Source of the DNA: Ooceraea biroi
Lineage: Eukaryota > Arthropoda > Insecta > Hymenoptera > Formicidae
Direction of reading: 5' to 3'
Assembly: GCF_003672135.1 (NCBI RefSeq)
Contig: NC_039516.1
Coordinates: forward strand, 12,817,838 to 12,881,837
Length of the DNA: 64,000 nucleotides
Below are positions 34,001 through 49,000 of this stretch, piece by piece (positions within the stretch are counted from its first letter, which is position 1; each line of letters starts with the position of its first letter). The position numbers and the translations under genes were made by a program. The notes under the pieces are model-generated. The model did no database searches and was not told the origin of the DNA. It was given only the letters and a program-made list of their open reading frames with translations.

Positions 34001-37000
34001 CTAATTCTTAATTCATAAGCTAGCATAGCGAGGGAGGAAGATCAAAGGTCCTCCAGTTATTTTTACAGTCACAATGCACGTTTCCGGGTCAATGTCAATG
34101 ACTAAGAAACGTGCTCAATATTCGTAAAATACAAATTTTCTTGCGTCAAACAACTAGTCGTGCATAACAATGACATTACATAAATCCTTGAGAGCATTCT
34201 CGCCGTCAATATTTTGCATCGTGTTATCACGCTATCGTTTTCGTTTTCCTCTCGTTCACGTTATCAGCGGGCCGTTATCGAGTTTTCCGTCGCGGTTAAG
34301 CATTACTCACCAGCATTCGCAAACGCTCGCCTGATCTCGCGCGCGAGTAGCTCGGCGCGATCGCGCGAGAGCGCCGCGACCATGATCTTCGTGTTGATCC
34401 TGATGTCTAGCTGTGATAACTCGCTGATCCCGGTGTAAGGAAGCGCGACACGGGGCACCGCCGTGGTGTGCCACCAAAGGGGTACGCCGACCCCCAGTAA
34501 TAGCACCGCGAACGATACGCTCGCGTATACCCTGTATTTTTCTGTAAAAGGATAAAATTATAGTATTAATATACTAATACATATATTTTATTAATAATTT
34601 TGTTCATACGTGTATATATGTTTTTTTATCGTTTTTATTTTATTGAATCGTCATACACGCCACATGTAATTTTCCTAATTTATTAACTCAGTTTTATTAA
34701 TTTTTACAATCTCGTTTTATATTTACTATGCGGATTGCCCCAATATTTTCGGCAAATTGCAACTGATGGCATCGATTGCAGTAAATAATTAAAATAAATT
34801 GCTCGAATGGCCATCGCGCTTGCAAAGATCCACGTCGATTTCTATCTCGTCAGTAGAAGAGCAGTGGCGGCCGTTTTTCACCGCACTCTTGGCCTTCGGG
34901 ATAAAATTGAGCCGGGTCCAATCTGGTCGTTCGTATTCCTGCTGCACGGGCGTGCCGAGACGTCAGTTCAATGTTAAGCTCATGGGCGCGCGACATCGTG
35001 ACTGCGATTTTATCTAAACGCCGGGTTCACGGCCGCCGCAATCGCATACCGATTTCGACGATCGATGGCCATCGCGCCGATATCCAGTGAATTCGTCTGT
35101 TAATCGTGGTGTGCTCGTAAACAAATTGGGAGACGACGTAATGATGCGGCGACGTGCGATCCCAAACGATCGCACGAAATTATATAACAATTATTATGTA
35201 CAATGACGAGGTGAAAAATGCAATCTCTCCCGATCACCGAGAGTTTTCCGGAAATTAACAATGACATTTTAATCCTTTCAGGGAGAAGTGTGGACAAATG
35301 TGCCGCAAAAGTAACGTAAAAGAATCATCCACGATACAAACTCCGAGGTTTGTCTTTAGAAAATATATGAGATGCACTAAATCGAACCGACATGATAGTT
35401 GACGTATACGTCTTTTAGGAATCAAACGATCTTCGTATATATATTGGATTATAATAAATATTCGTCTAGTCTGTTCAGTATTTTTAATAACGAAATATAT
35501 ATTACAACTGATATGTTATTAAAAATATTTAAAAAACGGGACCAATATATGTTGCAACCCAATATGTATAGCTCATGCGGTGTGCATCACGCGGATTCAT
35601 ATAACACGGAACGCATCGTCATCCGCTGCGTTATATTAAATACAGAAGCCTGCTGCATTATGTCAAATGAAATGCAGACTCTCGCAAAAAGTGCAGACTA
35701 ATTGATAGGTGATAGGTGATTACATCTGTTCAGCTCGCATTCCGATCGCCGCGCGCAATACTTGGTAGTGATAGACACGCGCGTTGTTTGATCGATGACG
35801 GTGTATGCCATCGGCTAAAACAGACGCCCGATCACGCCGTGTGACACCGATGACGCTTAGGTATCATCACGTGCAAGCTATCAACAAATAGAAAAACTAT
35901 GAAGTCCCGTTACACGGTTGTTCGATGACGAGGATGCTCATGGTCGGCGAAATCGTAAGCGCACTGGCTTTGTATATTAATTATAAATTGCGGCAAGCGT
36001 ACTGTAAAAAACGTGTAATATGCATTCCAAGCTAGAGAGAGCTATTATGTTTTGTGGATACATGTATGCATGTCGTGTGTGTGTGTTTGTATTTAGTACG
36101 TGCTTTTACAAATTATCGTTGCGAAACGCTCTAACGGGTTAAACAAACTGACATGAGACGCACACATGCACGTGGCATTCGATAGCACTTCAATTTCAGA
36201 TGAATTAATCTTCGTTGTGGCAAATCTTAGAAACATATCCTATTTATTTGTTATTTGACGCGAGAAACAAATTCTGCGCAAAGTGTAATTTTCCTAAAGC
36301 ACACATGTTTCTCAAAGTGAAAAGCGCGTGCAGTTTTCACGACCATGCAAACACGTGACAAATTTATTATATGTTTTTTATGAGAACAGATATATTAGGA
36401 ATTCTATGCATATTTTATCAATTTTATTGACCAATTTCATTTATTTTATCTTAAATGTTTCACTACGTTATATTCGCAAGCCTAATTTTCTCCTATTCTT
36501 GAGTAAGATTAAGAAGTCGTAAAATCGTATGTAGAAGGCATGCAGGCGAGCACTCCTTCTGTGCGAGGAATAATTAATCACCTTAATTTCGCACCGTTTT
36601 TCAAGTAATTAAGGAAATCACATACTAGTCGTCCACCGAGCAATGTGTAATTAAAACGTCACGCATCACGATTCTCCAGCCACACAAATAAGCCTTATTA
36701 TATTCATTATATCATTATTTCATAAACCAGCGTTATTCCGCTGGTGGCATTCAAAGAAATGACACATAAAAGTGTAAATTATGTAATGCCGAAGATGAGT
36801 TTTTTTTTTAACCAATTAATCGAAACGCAGCTCGAGCTGACATTCGAGCGTGAATCCAAACGCGATTACTTCAATTGGACGCATCATTGACATGCCAATT
36901 TCTCTAATTCCGTGACTCATGAGTATTTTACGAGACTGACGCTTCGTTGCTGTAAACTTATCTCGTAGCATTAACTCTTAAGTGCGCGTTAATCTTTGAT

Positions 37001-40000
37001 TTAATGGTTACGTAGAAACACCGGATATATCTCGAATTAACCGCAAACGGCGGAATCGTGCGGAGAGGAAATGTAAAAAAAAACACGCTATCTGAAAACA
37101 GATGAATACATGAATACACGATTTCCGTTTCTATCCATAAAAAGATTTATTGATTTGCGTCTATCTGATGGTTCATCTTAAATTCTATCAATCCGTATTT
37201 TATTTTTATGTATCGACATACATGCTTACATATATATATATTTTTTTGATAGACATATTTTCGATAGTCTACATGTGTTCATGAACTTATCACATCGCAG
37301 GTTTATGAACAACATTATGGACTTAACTATCGGGATCTACGCGCGCACGTGGAAAAGATTGATATTGACGCAATGATTCGTCGTTAAAGTTTTATTGCAT
37401 TTTAATCTGTCACTCGTATCATTCGCAAGTTGTATGATAAACTATGTTACAAACAGAAGGCTTACCGTCGAAACGATAAAAATAGAAATTTGAAAATCTG
37501 ATATCATTTGTATATTAACATCAATCAATTGCTGCGAGCAAAATGTATTCTAAAATATTATTAATTAATTCTTCATTAATATGGCGATTTTTGTTTATTC
37601 TATTCTGAATTCTATTGAAATGTGCATAATCGACAAGCAAGCAAGATCGGTCGTTATTCTCCCGCGATCAATTTGCAACATTCATTTTAGGTCTGCTTAC
37701 AAAGCGCGTAATCGTATCTACATTACGTGAAACGAGACAAATACGGGATGTACTAACGGCTTCACAATTAGAGCTTGACATTGTCTTCCTGGACGTTTAC
37801 CTAAATTAGCGTCATTCCGCTTGTGGCATACGGTAAAAAAAAGGAGTTCCGCGCTTGTTCGTTGATCTTCTTAAGTACGCGCAACGAGGCTATTACGTAA
37901 CGATTAATCTAGTGCATCAATGTATGGTATTATATTATTGTAACGGCAGACCGAGCATTCTCCTCGCACAATCACAAAATTGCACGGTAAAGATGCGATG
38001 AGTATATAGAGCTAAGAGTGCCACAGATTCTGAAAGTGTACGTTTTACCGTTTTACTGAGAAATGAAAATTAAGTTCGAAGAATCGTAAGATTACTTCAA
38101 TTCGCAACGCTTTGCGGTGCAGAAGAAAAACAGACACATAAAATTGCGCAAACCGTAGCGCTCGAAAACTATTTAAATTATTTAAAAGCTAAAAAATGAG
38201 AATGTTATTGTAATTGTATTGTGATTAAAGTATTTTCGAGTAGTAAAGTAGTTTCCTTCTTTGTGACTGATTATAAGAGAATAGCGATGCATTCTTTAGG
38301 AAACTAAAACTTGAAATGAGCGTGAGTGACAACAGATTGAGACGTGCCGCTTATAAAGTGTTATAAATAGTTGGCGACGAGCAGTTGCTTGTCAATATTA
38401 ATGAACCTGGGCAATAAACCATTAGAGAGACAATGGGAGTCAATTCAGTTTGATCGTGTATCAGTCGAGTGTATCAGAGTACACTTCCAGAATTGACAAA
38501 AAGATGATTTTTGCACTTGAGATTTCTTTATTTCACACGTTACTCCTGACAAATCAGAATTCGACGCAAAATAGCAACGTTATAAATTACTAGCTGTTAA
38601 AGAAACACATAAATCTTAAAAAAAATACATAATTTTTAAAGCCGCGGTTGTTCCATGGAGAAAGAACGGCGACATAAATTAACGGGGCATAAATTAACGC
38701 AACACGAACAGGATGACATTATTTACATTCGCAGTCTACGTTTTACAGAGAGAAACGGAGATAAACGCTTCGCGAAACGTCATGAACTTATATCTATTAT
38801 GTCTTGAAATATTTTGAAATACGCAACAGTCGTATTATCGCAATGTTGTTTGTATTATTGTTGTAGTCGACAGACAATTTCCGCGATATTCCAGAAAATC
38901 AAAAATATGCAACGTGCGTAATATCTGTGGACTTCAGATTCTCAAAAATTCACAGAAAGATGATAAGAAAATTATACGTATTGACGATATAAATAAAATA
39001 GTACAATTATCATTATGATTTCTTGCATGAACATTTAATATGAATTACCTCAAGAAAACGTAAACAGCACCAGCAGTATCAATATAATCCTTATTTATTA
39101 AACGACCAGGCTGGCAATGCAATTATAAAACTACACAACGTTTCGACCACATAAATTTTGGGTCCTTTTCAAGTGTGAAAATAAAATGTCACTTCTTCCA
39201 AAAAGTTCAAGTTACAGTTTTGTTTGAACTATACGGTACTGAGGTTGGACGAGTCGTCCAGTCCTTTGTCAGAATTTTTATTATTTTATTGTTGGATGTC
39301 GCTTTTTGGAACAAGTGACATCTTATTTTCACACTTGAAAAGGACCCAAAATTTATGTGGTCGAAACGTTGTGTAGTTGTATAATTGCATTGCCAGCCTG
39401 GTCGTTTAATAAATAAGGATTATAATATGAATTAATTTCTTGAACGTGTTACACGTGTGCTAAATGCAAACTCGACGTTCCTGCTTCGCTTTGTAAGTTT
39501 CAGTTGACTTCGCAAAAGTAAAACAACGTAAGACAACGTGTATGGAATCAATAATGCTGAACTAAAAATAAAGAACGTTTCCAACAAATCATGATTCGAT
39601 CGAACGATACAATGATCGAACACCAACTGCGATACCAACTGCAATCAAAGTTCATCACAAAAGGAATGATTCGCTAACTATTCCATAAATTAATGTGATG
39701 TGAAGGAAATAATTGACGAATCTTCCGTAATTTTTAATTGTTATTTATTCGAATTCACTGAACTCACTGAACATGCCTAATATCCGCGCCAAGTCACTTC
39801 TTTCTTCTAAATAAATAAATTTATAATAATTTACACAGCTTATTTAGAGGACCATTAATTTATAGAGCTGATTCGTCATATTCTATTTTAAAGACCTGCT
39901 TGACGAATGACATTGTTTCGTCTGGCAAAAATGGTAGAATAATTTATTATCGATGTCCTCTCTGGAGACATCCTGCTGGTTTACATATAACCGAGTCTCT

Positions 40001-43000
40001 GCCCCTTCCTTGCAGTAGCACGCTGCCGATTGGGGGACGAAGGAATGTAGATTTTCTTGTTGCTGCCTCAGCACAAGTCTCCCTGTTGACCAAGCAAGGT
40101 GCAACTACGAACCCGGCTTTCTCAACCATTTGCCTGTACATGTATGCGATGCATTCATTGACATTCGACGAGTTTGCGTCGCCAAGAACAACGAATAGAG
40201 CTTTGTCCCGACACGGAATAGTAAAAACTCTCCATTAAAATAATCGACAAGATGAATTTATTAACATAGTGATGGTGATAGGGTAAAATTATGATAATGA
40301 TAGTAATAGCGATAAAATTTAATACGTTAATATTCAACCAAGCTAAACGGACAAGTTAGAACCTTGACACGGTTAATGGTGCGTAATTTCTTAATGACTT
40401 ATTAAGTGCAAATATGTACAATATCCATAAAATACGCAAACATTTTGATCTTTTTTTGTGTGTTTTTCTCAGGATAATAATGACAATGATGGCCGATAAC
40501 AGATTTTTCATTTAAAGACCACCATCAAAAATCACTACGGCAGTCACTGAAGATCCGAAATAGAGTTGAAACGTTTGTATATTTAAAGAAAGCAAAGGTT
40601 TAAATTGACTAACTGGCAATCGTTTATTGAAACAACGCTACGTTTCGTCCGTGATTCCGGTCTTTTTCAAGCGTCTACTCTTACATCGGTTTTAACATAT
40701 TATTCAATTTTGTATATTTTTGTATATTTTATGGATATTGTACATTTAATAAATAATTACGCATCATTAAGCGTCAAGGTTTTAACCTGCCCACAGTTAG
40801 CTTTAAAAATAGCACTTGTAATTAATAATAATATTCAAGGATTTAGGAAAGAGATACGAGAGAGGAATCGTAAGGAGTTCTAAAGAGTTTGTTACTTAAG
40901 CTGGAAGTAAGGATATCGAAATATTCAAATAATATTATTCCGGTTCTGATTTTCTAATACCGATTTTTTTAGATAAGAGAACTAGCTCTTCCAGTTTCTC
41001 GGCAAAGTTTATCTTCTTTATTTTATAACGTTTATTTTATATCGTCATCAGCATATTGGCAAAACTTGTTGTTAAAAACATATTAAAATACGAATTAATT
41101 AAAACCTCATTAATGTTTTTAAGAGAAATAAAAATAAAAAGTCTGAAAGGATTAGCATATTCGTAATGAATAAATTAATCACAAAGTCCAGATCGAAATA
41201 CGTAATGTAAAAGAGCGCGAGTAAGATATATAATTTGATTTTAAAATTTCATCACCATCGTATTATCGTATCGACCTTTAATAACATCCGAATTTCAATA
41301 TTTCTAATAAGAACTAATAAGTTTTTATTAATGATAAAGTTTAGAATCTCGGCCTTTTCTTACCAAGAAGAATTATCTCATTTTCCTTTATATATTATCC
41401 GATGTAACGATTAGCGCATTTCGAAAGAAATCGGGGAATCACTGTCGATCGCTCGTTAACAGGTCAGAACCCTCAAAGGCCCCGCTGTACCAAAGAAAGT
41501 ATAACAACCTCTCCCAGAAACGAATAAGCGAACAAAGGCAGAGAGAGAAAAAGAGAGAGGCAGGGAAGGAGAGGATGCGCCAAAGAGGAGCAGAGAAGGG
41601 ATGAGGCCTGAATTGCAGACCTTAACTCCGCGTGCTTTCGGCCTGGACGGTCAGTGCGTACAGAACGCAACGCCGAAAAGCTCCGCCGGAAAACGTCACG
41701 GAATAGAACATCTCGAGGATAGGCGAGTCGGCGAGCGACGTGAAATCGCTAGGGAAAACCTCGTGGTATGAGTTATCGCGACGCCTATTTTTGGCATTCA
41801 CACGAGATTCCGTCCAACGAATTCTCGTATTGCTGGTGACGATGTGATCATTAGACTTCCTCGTGTTCTCGTCGTGCGAGCAATTGCGTTTATCACGTGT
41901 GATCGCGGTACCGTTTATGCGCCCGAGGATTCTGCAAAGTGTGCATTATTTTTCGAAGGGGGTGGACCTGAGTGGATCACGTTGCCGAGGGTATCTGAAG
42001 AAGCGCGCGATAAATTGGAGATAGGTGTGTACTCATGGCCGATTACATGCGGCGAATTGTTCGTTTAATATATTTTCATTCTTTGAATCTCGCTCATTAG
42101 AGCCTTTCTATTTCCACTCTTATTTCTATTCTTAATTTAAACTTATTATTCCATCTATATCTATATCTAAATCTCTAGGAAAAGCGAAAGCGTGAATGAT
42201 TATTGTTCCAAAGATGACATCTGATGAATGTAAGATCCCACTTTTCGAATTCACGAACAAAGTTTCGAACTTGGATTTTATTTTCATAACCGTTTATCAA
42301 TTCTGAGATGATTGTGGCGTGTTGATTTTTGTAGAATAAGAACATGTGAAATACCCGGTATAAGTTCACACAAAATTTTGTACAAGTTGAAATACACGTA
42401 CATAAATTGCAGAAGCCTGGAATGAGATTCGGTTCGAAATATCTGAGAAATCTGAGAATTATCCTCGCCGGCCGAGTTAAACCAGGTCAGCTTATCAAAA
42501 AATGCGCGCCGCCGTATTGTAATTCGCTCTAATCGCAGCTATAAATATATGTATATTTTTTTCGTGACCTCGTTGTGATCGCAAGAGCCTTCCCATCAGA
42601 TCACGGTGTTAAGTTTCGCATAGAGTTTCGTGCGCGAAGAAAAAGGAGAAGAAAAAGAACGAGTCGAAGTCGAATAGCTTTTATCTTCTATTTCTGACGC
42701 GGCGGCAGTGGCGACAACGCTCCTCTCTTTCAATTCTACTTGCAAGCCTCGACGCCAACGAGAAGAATTTAACCCCAGCTGATCCTTCGAGATTAATACT
42801 CGACACGTAACGGTACATCGTGCGCATCGTTGATGGACGTATCAATGGGAATGACGGATGCAAGACTCGAAGAAACGCAATGATTCGCATTTCGATCGAG
42901 CGCATTTGCGATAGATCTCGCGAATCAGAATGCGATGTCGGGAACACGCACGATAAATGTTATATTGCGAATCGATCACGTAGAAAAATCTCTGCCGCGT

Positions 43001-46000
43001 TCGTTCAATGGAAAAGACAGCAAATAGATTTGCTAAACTGGAAAAGTACTTGGCTGGAAAAGTATTGGCAAATAAATTTGTTGATACAGATAGTTATTTC
43101 TGCTTAAAAATATTTTAATAATTTTGTGAACTCGCTGCGACACGTTTAATATGCAGTCGAGATTATTTCATAAAGATAATTATTTCTGCTGAAAAGTATA
43201 ATAATTTTTCATTATTCTGCTTTATCGAGATAATCAGATTTTTCCCTGCGAGAAAACTTTCTCTAACAAATCATTAAGATAAACAATGGCACATGGAATA
43301 CACACAACATTGCGTGAAACGAATGCAACAAAAGAACCTTGCGCGATTTCACCGCCGCTGATTTAATTTTTATCGCCCTTTCCTACGATCCTACGTTCTA
43401 TATTTAACACATCTTAAACCAACAGCGAAAAGTCGGTCGGCGTGCAACGCGTGATAGCATGCATCAGTTCGAAAAAAATCACGCTCTTCGAGATGCGCCG
43501 ATATTCTTATCACGGAAATGATATCTCAGTTGTGATTTACTGATTCAATACAACGATGCGACCGATAACGCGCAATTTTGCCGCAATATACGTTGCTTGC
43601 TATCATAATTATCTAACGCTGACGCGAAAACGCCAATGAATGAATGCGATCCTCTTCTATCTTCCTCAAAACATTACGGTTAAATGTTACATGCGTAATT
43701 ACATTAATTGACCATTCTGCTTATCGCGAGGTTTTTCACCAATCGAAGACGTCTCGGCAAATATCGCGATTTTTCATTCGTATGACATGGAATTACGCAG
43801 TTGAGCGTTCTTCGTGAAACTTGAGAGAAAAAGTACTCAAGACGAGACTGCGGATAGGAAGGGTAAATGACGCGATTATGTGTGCCAATTAATTCCAGAG
43901 TAAGAACCAGCTAGAACTGGTTGTGAAAATCCCGGAGGTTCTCTTAATTCTTTCGCCCACAAGTCAGTACTTGCTTGTTGCGTCAACTTATTTCGTTGAT
44001 TTATTATATATTCTCGTATTCATCTTTCATTTCACTATTATTATTTCGCTATATTAACGTATTCATAGATGCAGCCTCGAAGGGAATAAAAACGTTGACA
44101 TCGCATTTGCAACCGCTTAAATGTCGAAGGAACAATGGAAGGAGAACAAGCAGAAGCGTTCATATTTGAATATAATGCATAAATTCATAATGACAAGCAA
44201 GAATGGATCGTGACAGGCCCCGCAGCAACTCGCTGAAATATCTATCGCATAACATTAATCAAAGCAGCCGCCTCATTGATAGTAAAATCACTGGGCACGT
44301 GCGACACGATGGAGGATCAGTGCACCGACTTCACTGATAATAGCGGAAACGCGGTACGCGGTATAAACCGCCGGCGAAATCTATTTTCATCATGTACTTC
44401 AGAAACGTTTCGCTGCGTCTGCTTCATGAGAATAATGCGAATTTAGCTTCGACTGTACACCCGCACTGCACACATACACAAAGATCTCCGTGGATCATTT
44501 ACCAAGCATAAAGCCTGAGATTGAGCTCTTAAAGATGCCTAATTGAATCTGCAGAATGTCCTGCATTATTTGTTGCTGCACACTAATGCATCTCTGAATC
44601 CCCTAACACGTATATACACAGACGATAAACGAACAAAATTCGAGTCTGAAAAATTCACAAATATGATTAACAGTAAAGTAATTAATTGTTACTTATCAAT
44701 TCCGTCTTTTCATATAGAAATCGTCTATAAAATCCTTATTTTTAACTCCCTTTAGTTCTGTCATTAGTTAAGCATGCATGGTACGCCTCAGATGATTCAC
44801 AAATCATTCGCTATTAATTATTATAAAATTAATAAATTTCAATTGCTTCGGAAAGCGTTGCGTCAGATTGTTATCGATCAATTCATGATTTATTAAGATA
44901 ATCTGCTGCAACCTCATCTGATTGCACTTTTGCAAGATTAATGGTTCATAAATGAAATGTACAAAAGCGATCCGTTGTCCTTTAGCAATTGCGGCTAATG
45001 TGATTAACGTCGCGTTTTCGTAATACCGCTATCGATCATCAATTCCTTGTCATTGTTTGTCAAGATAACGCAACAAGTGACGTTTGGCAATTTCACATAA
45101 AAATCTGGTACGAAAAATATCATGTGACAAATATTCTTATAAATAATGTAAGTTAAACACGAAATCATCATGTAGAATATATTGCCGTAAATTCGACACG
45201 TCTTGCAAGTTATAAAAATTGTCGAATGTCTTTGGAATTATCAATAATTTGATTTCCCTTAACGTAGCAAGAATCGTGCGAGATATTGCAGTCCACTATA
45301 GCACGCAAATTTTCTGCTGAGAGTGTTCATAATCTCACGTCGACTCTGTGTTGAGCAAGTGTTTAGCATGCATCACATTACACGTGTGCTTTCGATGCCC
45401 CGCAAAATACGTCCGAACATTCGATTTTGCGCACGATAATTCCGCCGTAAAACACTCGCCCCGGAACAATGAGTCCGATGCATTGTTATTGATGTAAATG
45501 GCGCAGGGTTAAACGACCATGAGAGACCCCAGATAGACGGCGATGTCACCTCGATTAAACGGCGGGTTAAGCGGCATGAAGCGGGAGAAAAACGAACGAG
45601 AGAAAAAGAGGACGACCAATTGTATACGCGTATGCCCCTGCACGAGGGGGGGCGCATAACCGGTGTCACATAAACGGAAACGACGATGTTGCATATGCAT
45701 ACATGCAAAAATTGCGAAGGTCATGAGAGAACAATACCGCGAGATCCTCGATCCGATTCGGGGCTTTTGTGCCTGAGTTTTATTAAGGTCGATATACCGC
45801 GATAAGGGCCTCATAATTACCCGCAATTAATTGAAACAATTATCGAGTAAACAATTAAGAAAGAAAATAATAAATTGTATGAGGTGAGATTGATGGATGA
45901 GAGTGAAAGTGAAAAAATATAGTTTAAATCGAATAAATTAAATAAGTTGAATTTTTAAGATAATTAAAGGGAAATAAATATCCTTAAAATCTGTGCTCAC

Positions 46001-49000
46001 GCGAATTCTTAGTCTCGAAAATTAATATCCTAACGTGTTCACACACAATTCTTGATTTCAGTAAAGAACAATGGCCACGAGATCCGAGGATCCGTATCCG
46101 GAAATTGCTGAATCCGCGGAAATAGGGTAAGCATATCATTCTCTCAATTCGTAACGCGCATCTTTATCGTTATTTCTTCATAATTTCAGGAATGTCGGGT
46201 TCTGCAGATTGCTACTAAGGTTCCTCAGAGTTTACTGGCAATCATTTGTCGTGGTATTATGGCCGTTAATTCTGATCCCGATACTGACGATCGAGAGCGA
46301 TAAGGTACAATTACGACAGCGTTCACATTCAATTTTAAATGAATGGTATACGCGAAACATTAGAAATTGAAAAAGAAATTGGAACATAAAGTAAATAATA
46401 AATAAATTAGATTCAGATCGAAATAATCAGGTTCATTTTTTTCTGAACGCAGCCACTCGCAATGAAATGTCTGTACATAGTCGCGTTGATGGCGATGTTC
46501 TGGGTAACCGAAGTCCTACCGTTGCCCATCACGGGCATGATTCCGGTAGTCTTGTACCCGCTGCTGGGTATCATGTCCACCAACGAAACCTGCTTGTGTT
46601 ATATGAACGACACTACGATGATGTTCCTGGGCAGCCTGGTGATCGCGGTAGTCATTGAGAATTCCGGTTTGCATATGCGAGTCGCATTGCTCATTATCAA
46701 GACCATCGGCTGCAGTCATCGAAGGTGCCTTTTTTTATTCAATATTCTTCACGTGTGTCTCAGTTTTCAAAGTCTTACTCGTGTCTCTCACGAGACTCGC
46801 TTCCTGATGACATCCATCATTATATAAAATATTCTATTAAATATTTTATTGAATAAGGATTTATTGAATAACAAATTTATTAATAATACTTGATTTTTGA
46901 CAATGAAATATTTTTTGAATTGAATATAAGATGAACTTTCACACAATTTCTTGTTTCTAGGCTGACGTTAGGCCTGTTCTTCGTGACGATGTTCCTCTCA
47001 ATGTGGATCTCAAACACTGCTGCGACTGCCATGATGATACCCATAATGGAAACCGTCCTCATGGAACTTGAAGCGGTAAGTTTCCATCTTTTCCGGAGAA
47101 ATCGTCGTTCACTATCCGCGATAAAACACGAAGGAGAATAATGTTCTAAATTCTTCAGCAAGGACTCGGGAACATGTTCATCCAAGATGAGGCAGCGGTC
47201 GAAGAGGAAGGCGGTGAAACGTAAGTATCTCTTGTTACTCATTACCTTTTCTCCTGTTCTTGATTTCTTTGATCTCCATATCAGTATCTGAATAATGTTG
47301 TTTGATTAAATTCACTTTTATTTTTAATATCTACTGCCACTATTAGAAATTATTATCTAGATGCGTCCACCTTTTTTAGGAATAAAAGACCGACAAACAG
47401 CACCTTGGTGTACTATCTCGTCGCAGCTTATGCGTCCAGTCTCGGTGGTATCGGCACTATCGTCGGGAGTGGCACCAATCTAACGTTGAAAGGCTTCTTT
47501 GAGAAGTACGTGCAAACAGTAAATAGTATAAGTTTCGCAATCGGACTATTTTTAGTGTCGCTGTCGACGTATGCCTCGCGATATTTATAACTTCAGAGAA
47601 AATTGTACGTCGATAATTTTCTTGATTGTTTCAAGGTCCTGTTAACATTCTTTCAAGAGACTCATGTTTCTTTCAAGATTCTTACAAAGAATCTAAGAGG
47701 TTTTTTCTAAGAGATATCGTATCTATAATTTACGTTCACTTTCAGACGCTTTCCCGATAGTCCCGGCATAAATTTTGCTTCCTGGATGCTCTATTCAGTG
47801 CCACCCATGTTGCTGATGGGCTTCCTCACGTGGTTGTGGCTGCAGATAATGTACATGGGTCTCTTCAGACCGAAAAGCAAGGATGCTCGAGCAATAGATA
47901 TCGGGCAGCAAGGCGAACGAGTCGCGGCAGCGGTTATCGAGAAAAGATATAAGGAGCTCGGACCGATCTCATGGCATGAGTCCTCCGTGGGAGTTTTGTT
48001 CATTCTCGTGGTGATTCTGTGGTTCTTCAGAAGTCCCGGATTTATGCAGGGTTGGCCCACTTATATTACGGACTTGTGAGTATCTGACATAAAACAGATA
48101 TCGATCCTAATAATAGACATGAACAGAAAGTGGAAAATAATTTAGATTTCGAAATTTGCAGGCCTGTCAAAGACTCGACAGCAGCTGCGGCCGTAACGAT
48201 ACTTTTCTTCATCATTCCGGCGAAGCTGGACTTCCTGCATGCGTTCGACAAGGATCCGCGCAAGCGACCTACCAAACCATCGCTTGGTCTGATAACATGG
48301 AAGATGATACATCAGAAGATGCACTGGAGTCTGATATTTGTATTGGGCGGCGGATTCGCCATTTCGGCAGGTAGCACCTCGTCAGGACTGTCGGGTATAC
48401 TCGGTCAATCCCTGATAGGTCTGCAGAAAATCGACGTGGTAGCAATTCTGCTGATTGTCTGCTTTTTTGCCGAGAACGTGACAGAACTGACCGCCAATGT
48501 GGCCGTCGCGAATATTATTCTGCCAGTATTAGCAGAGATGGTGAGTAAACGTCGAACGTCGTGTGAATGATACTTCTTAAATTTAAAAACTCAATTTTCA
48601 CAGACTAATTGTTCTTTCTTTCTTTTAGTGTGTAGCCATTAAGATACATCCTCTATACTTGATGCTGCCAGCGGCACTCTGCTGTTCGTTTTCGTTCCAC
48701 TTGCCGGTCGGCACCCCGCCGAACGCGATCGCCAGTGCTGCGGGACACATAAGGACGAAGGACTTTATAATCGCTGGCATCGGACCCAGCATCATCACGC
48801 TCGTCATCACCGCCGCGGCGTTCTCCACGTGGGGCACATACGTGTTCAGCCTATCGGAATTCCCTGCGTGGGCCACATAGCACTTCGCGTGCGATCTCTC
48901 TCCTTCTCTTCTTCTTGTTTCATACTCTCTATTTATTTATTCACCGTTCCACCAAAGTGGGGAATGCTTTCGTAATGAGAAGAGTATTCTTCACACGTAC

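Larger units (their letters stand above)
34542..46070. other. Left part of PIGS intron 1, largely without genes
   Basis: About 11.5 kb of mostly AT-rich DNA. It contains an inverted-repeat element at 39083-39424, a related fragment at 40616-40680, a possible decayed coding remnant at 39883-40228, a GA-rich patch near 41535-41600 and a GC-richer segment at 41.6-42.05 kb that may hold an untranslated first exon of the nested SLC13 gene. Nothing else could be supported. Confidence 0.5.

Noticed and set aside
33817..34026. 69-codon minus-strand frame between PIGS exons 2 and 3
   Set aside because: PIGS exon 2 and the exon at 33668 join directly in phase with a family-consistent sequence, so this frame is intronic.
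42820..43107. 95-codon plus-strand frame in PIGS intron 1
   Set aside because: Basic, low-information composition without splice or domain support.
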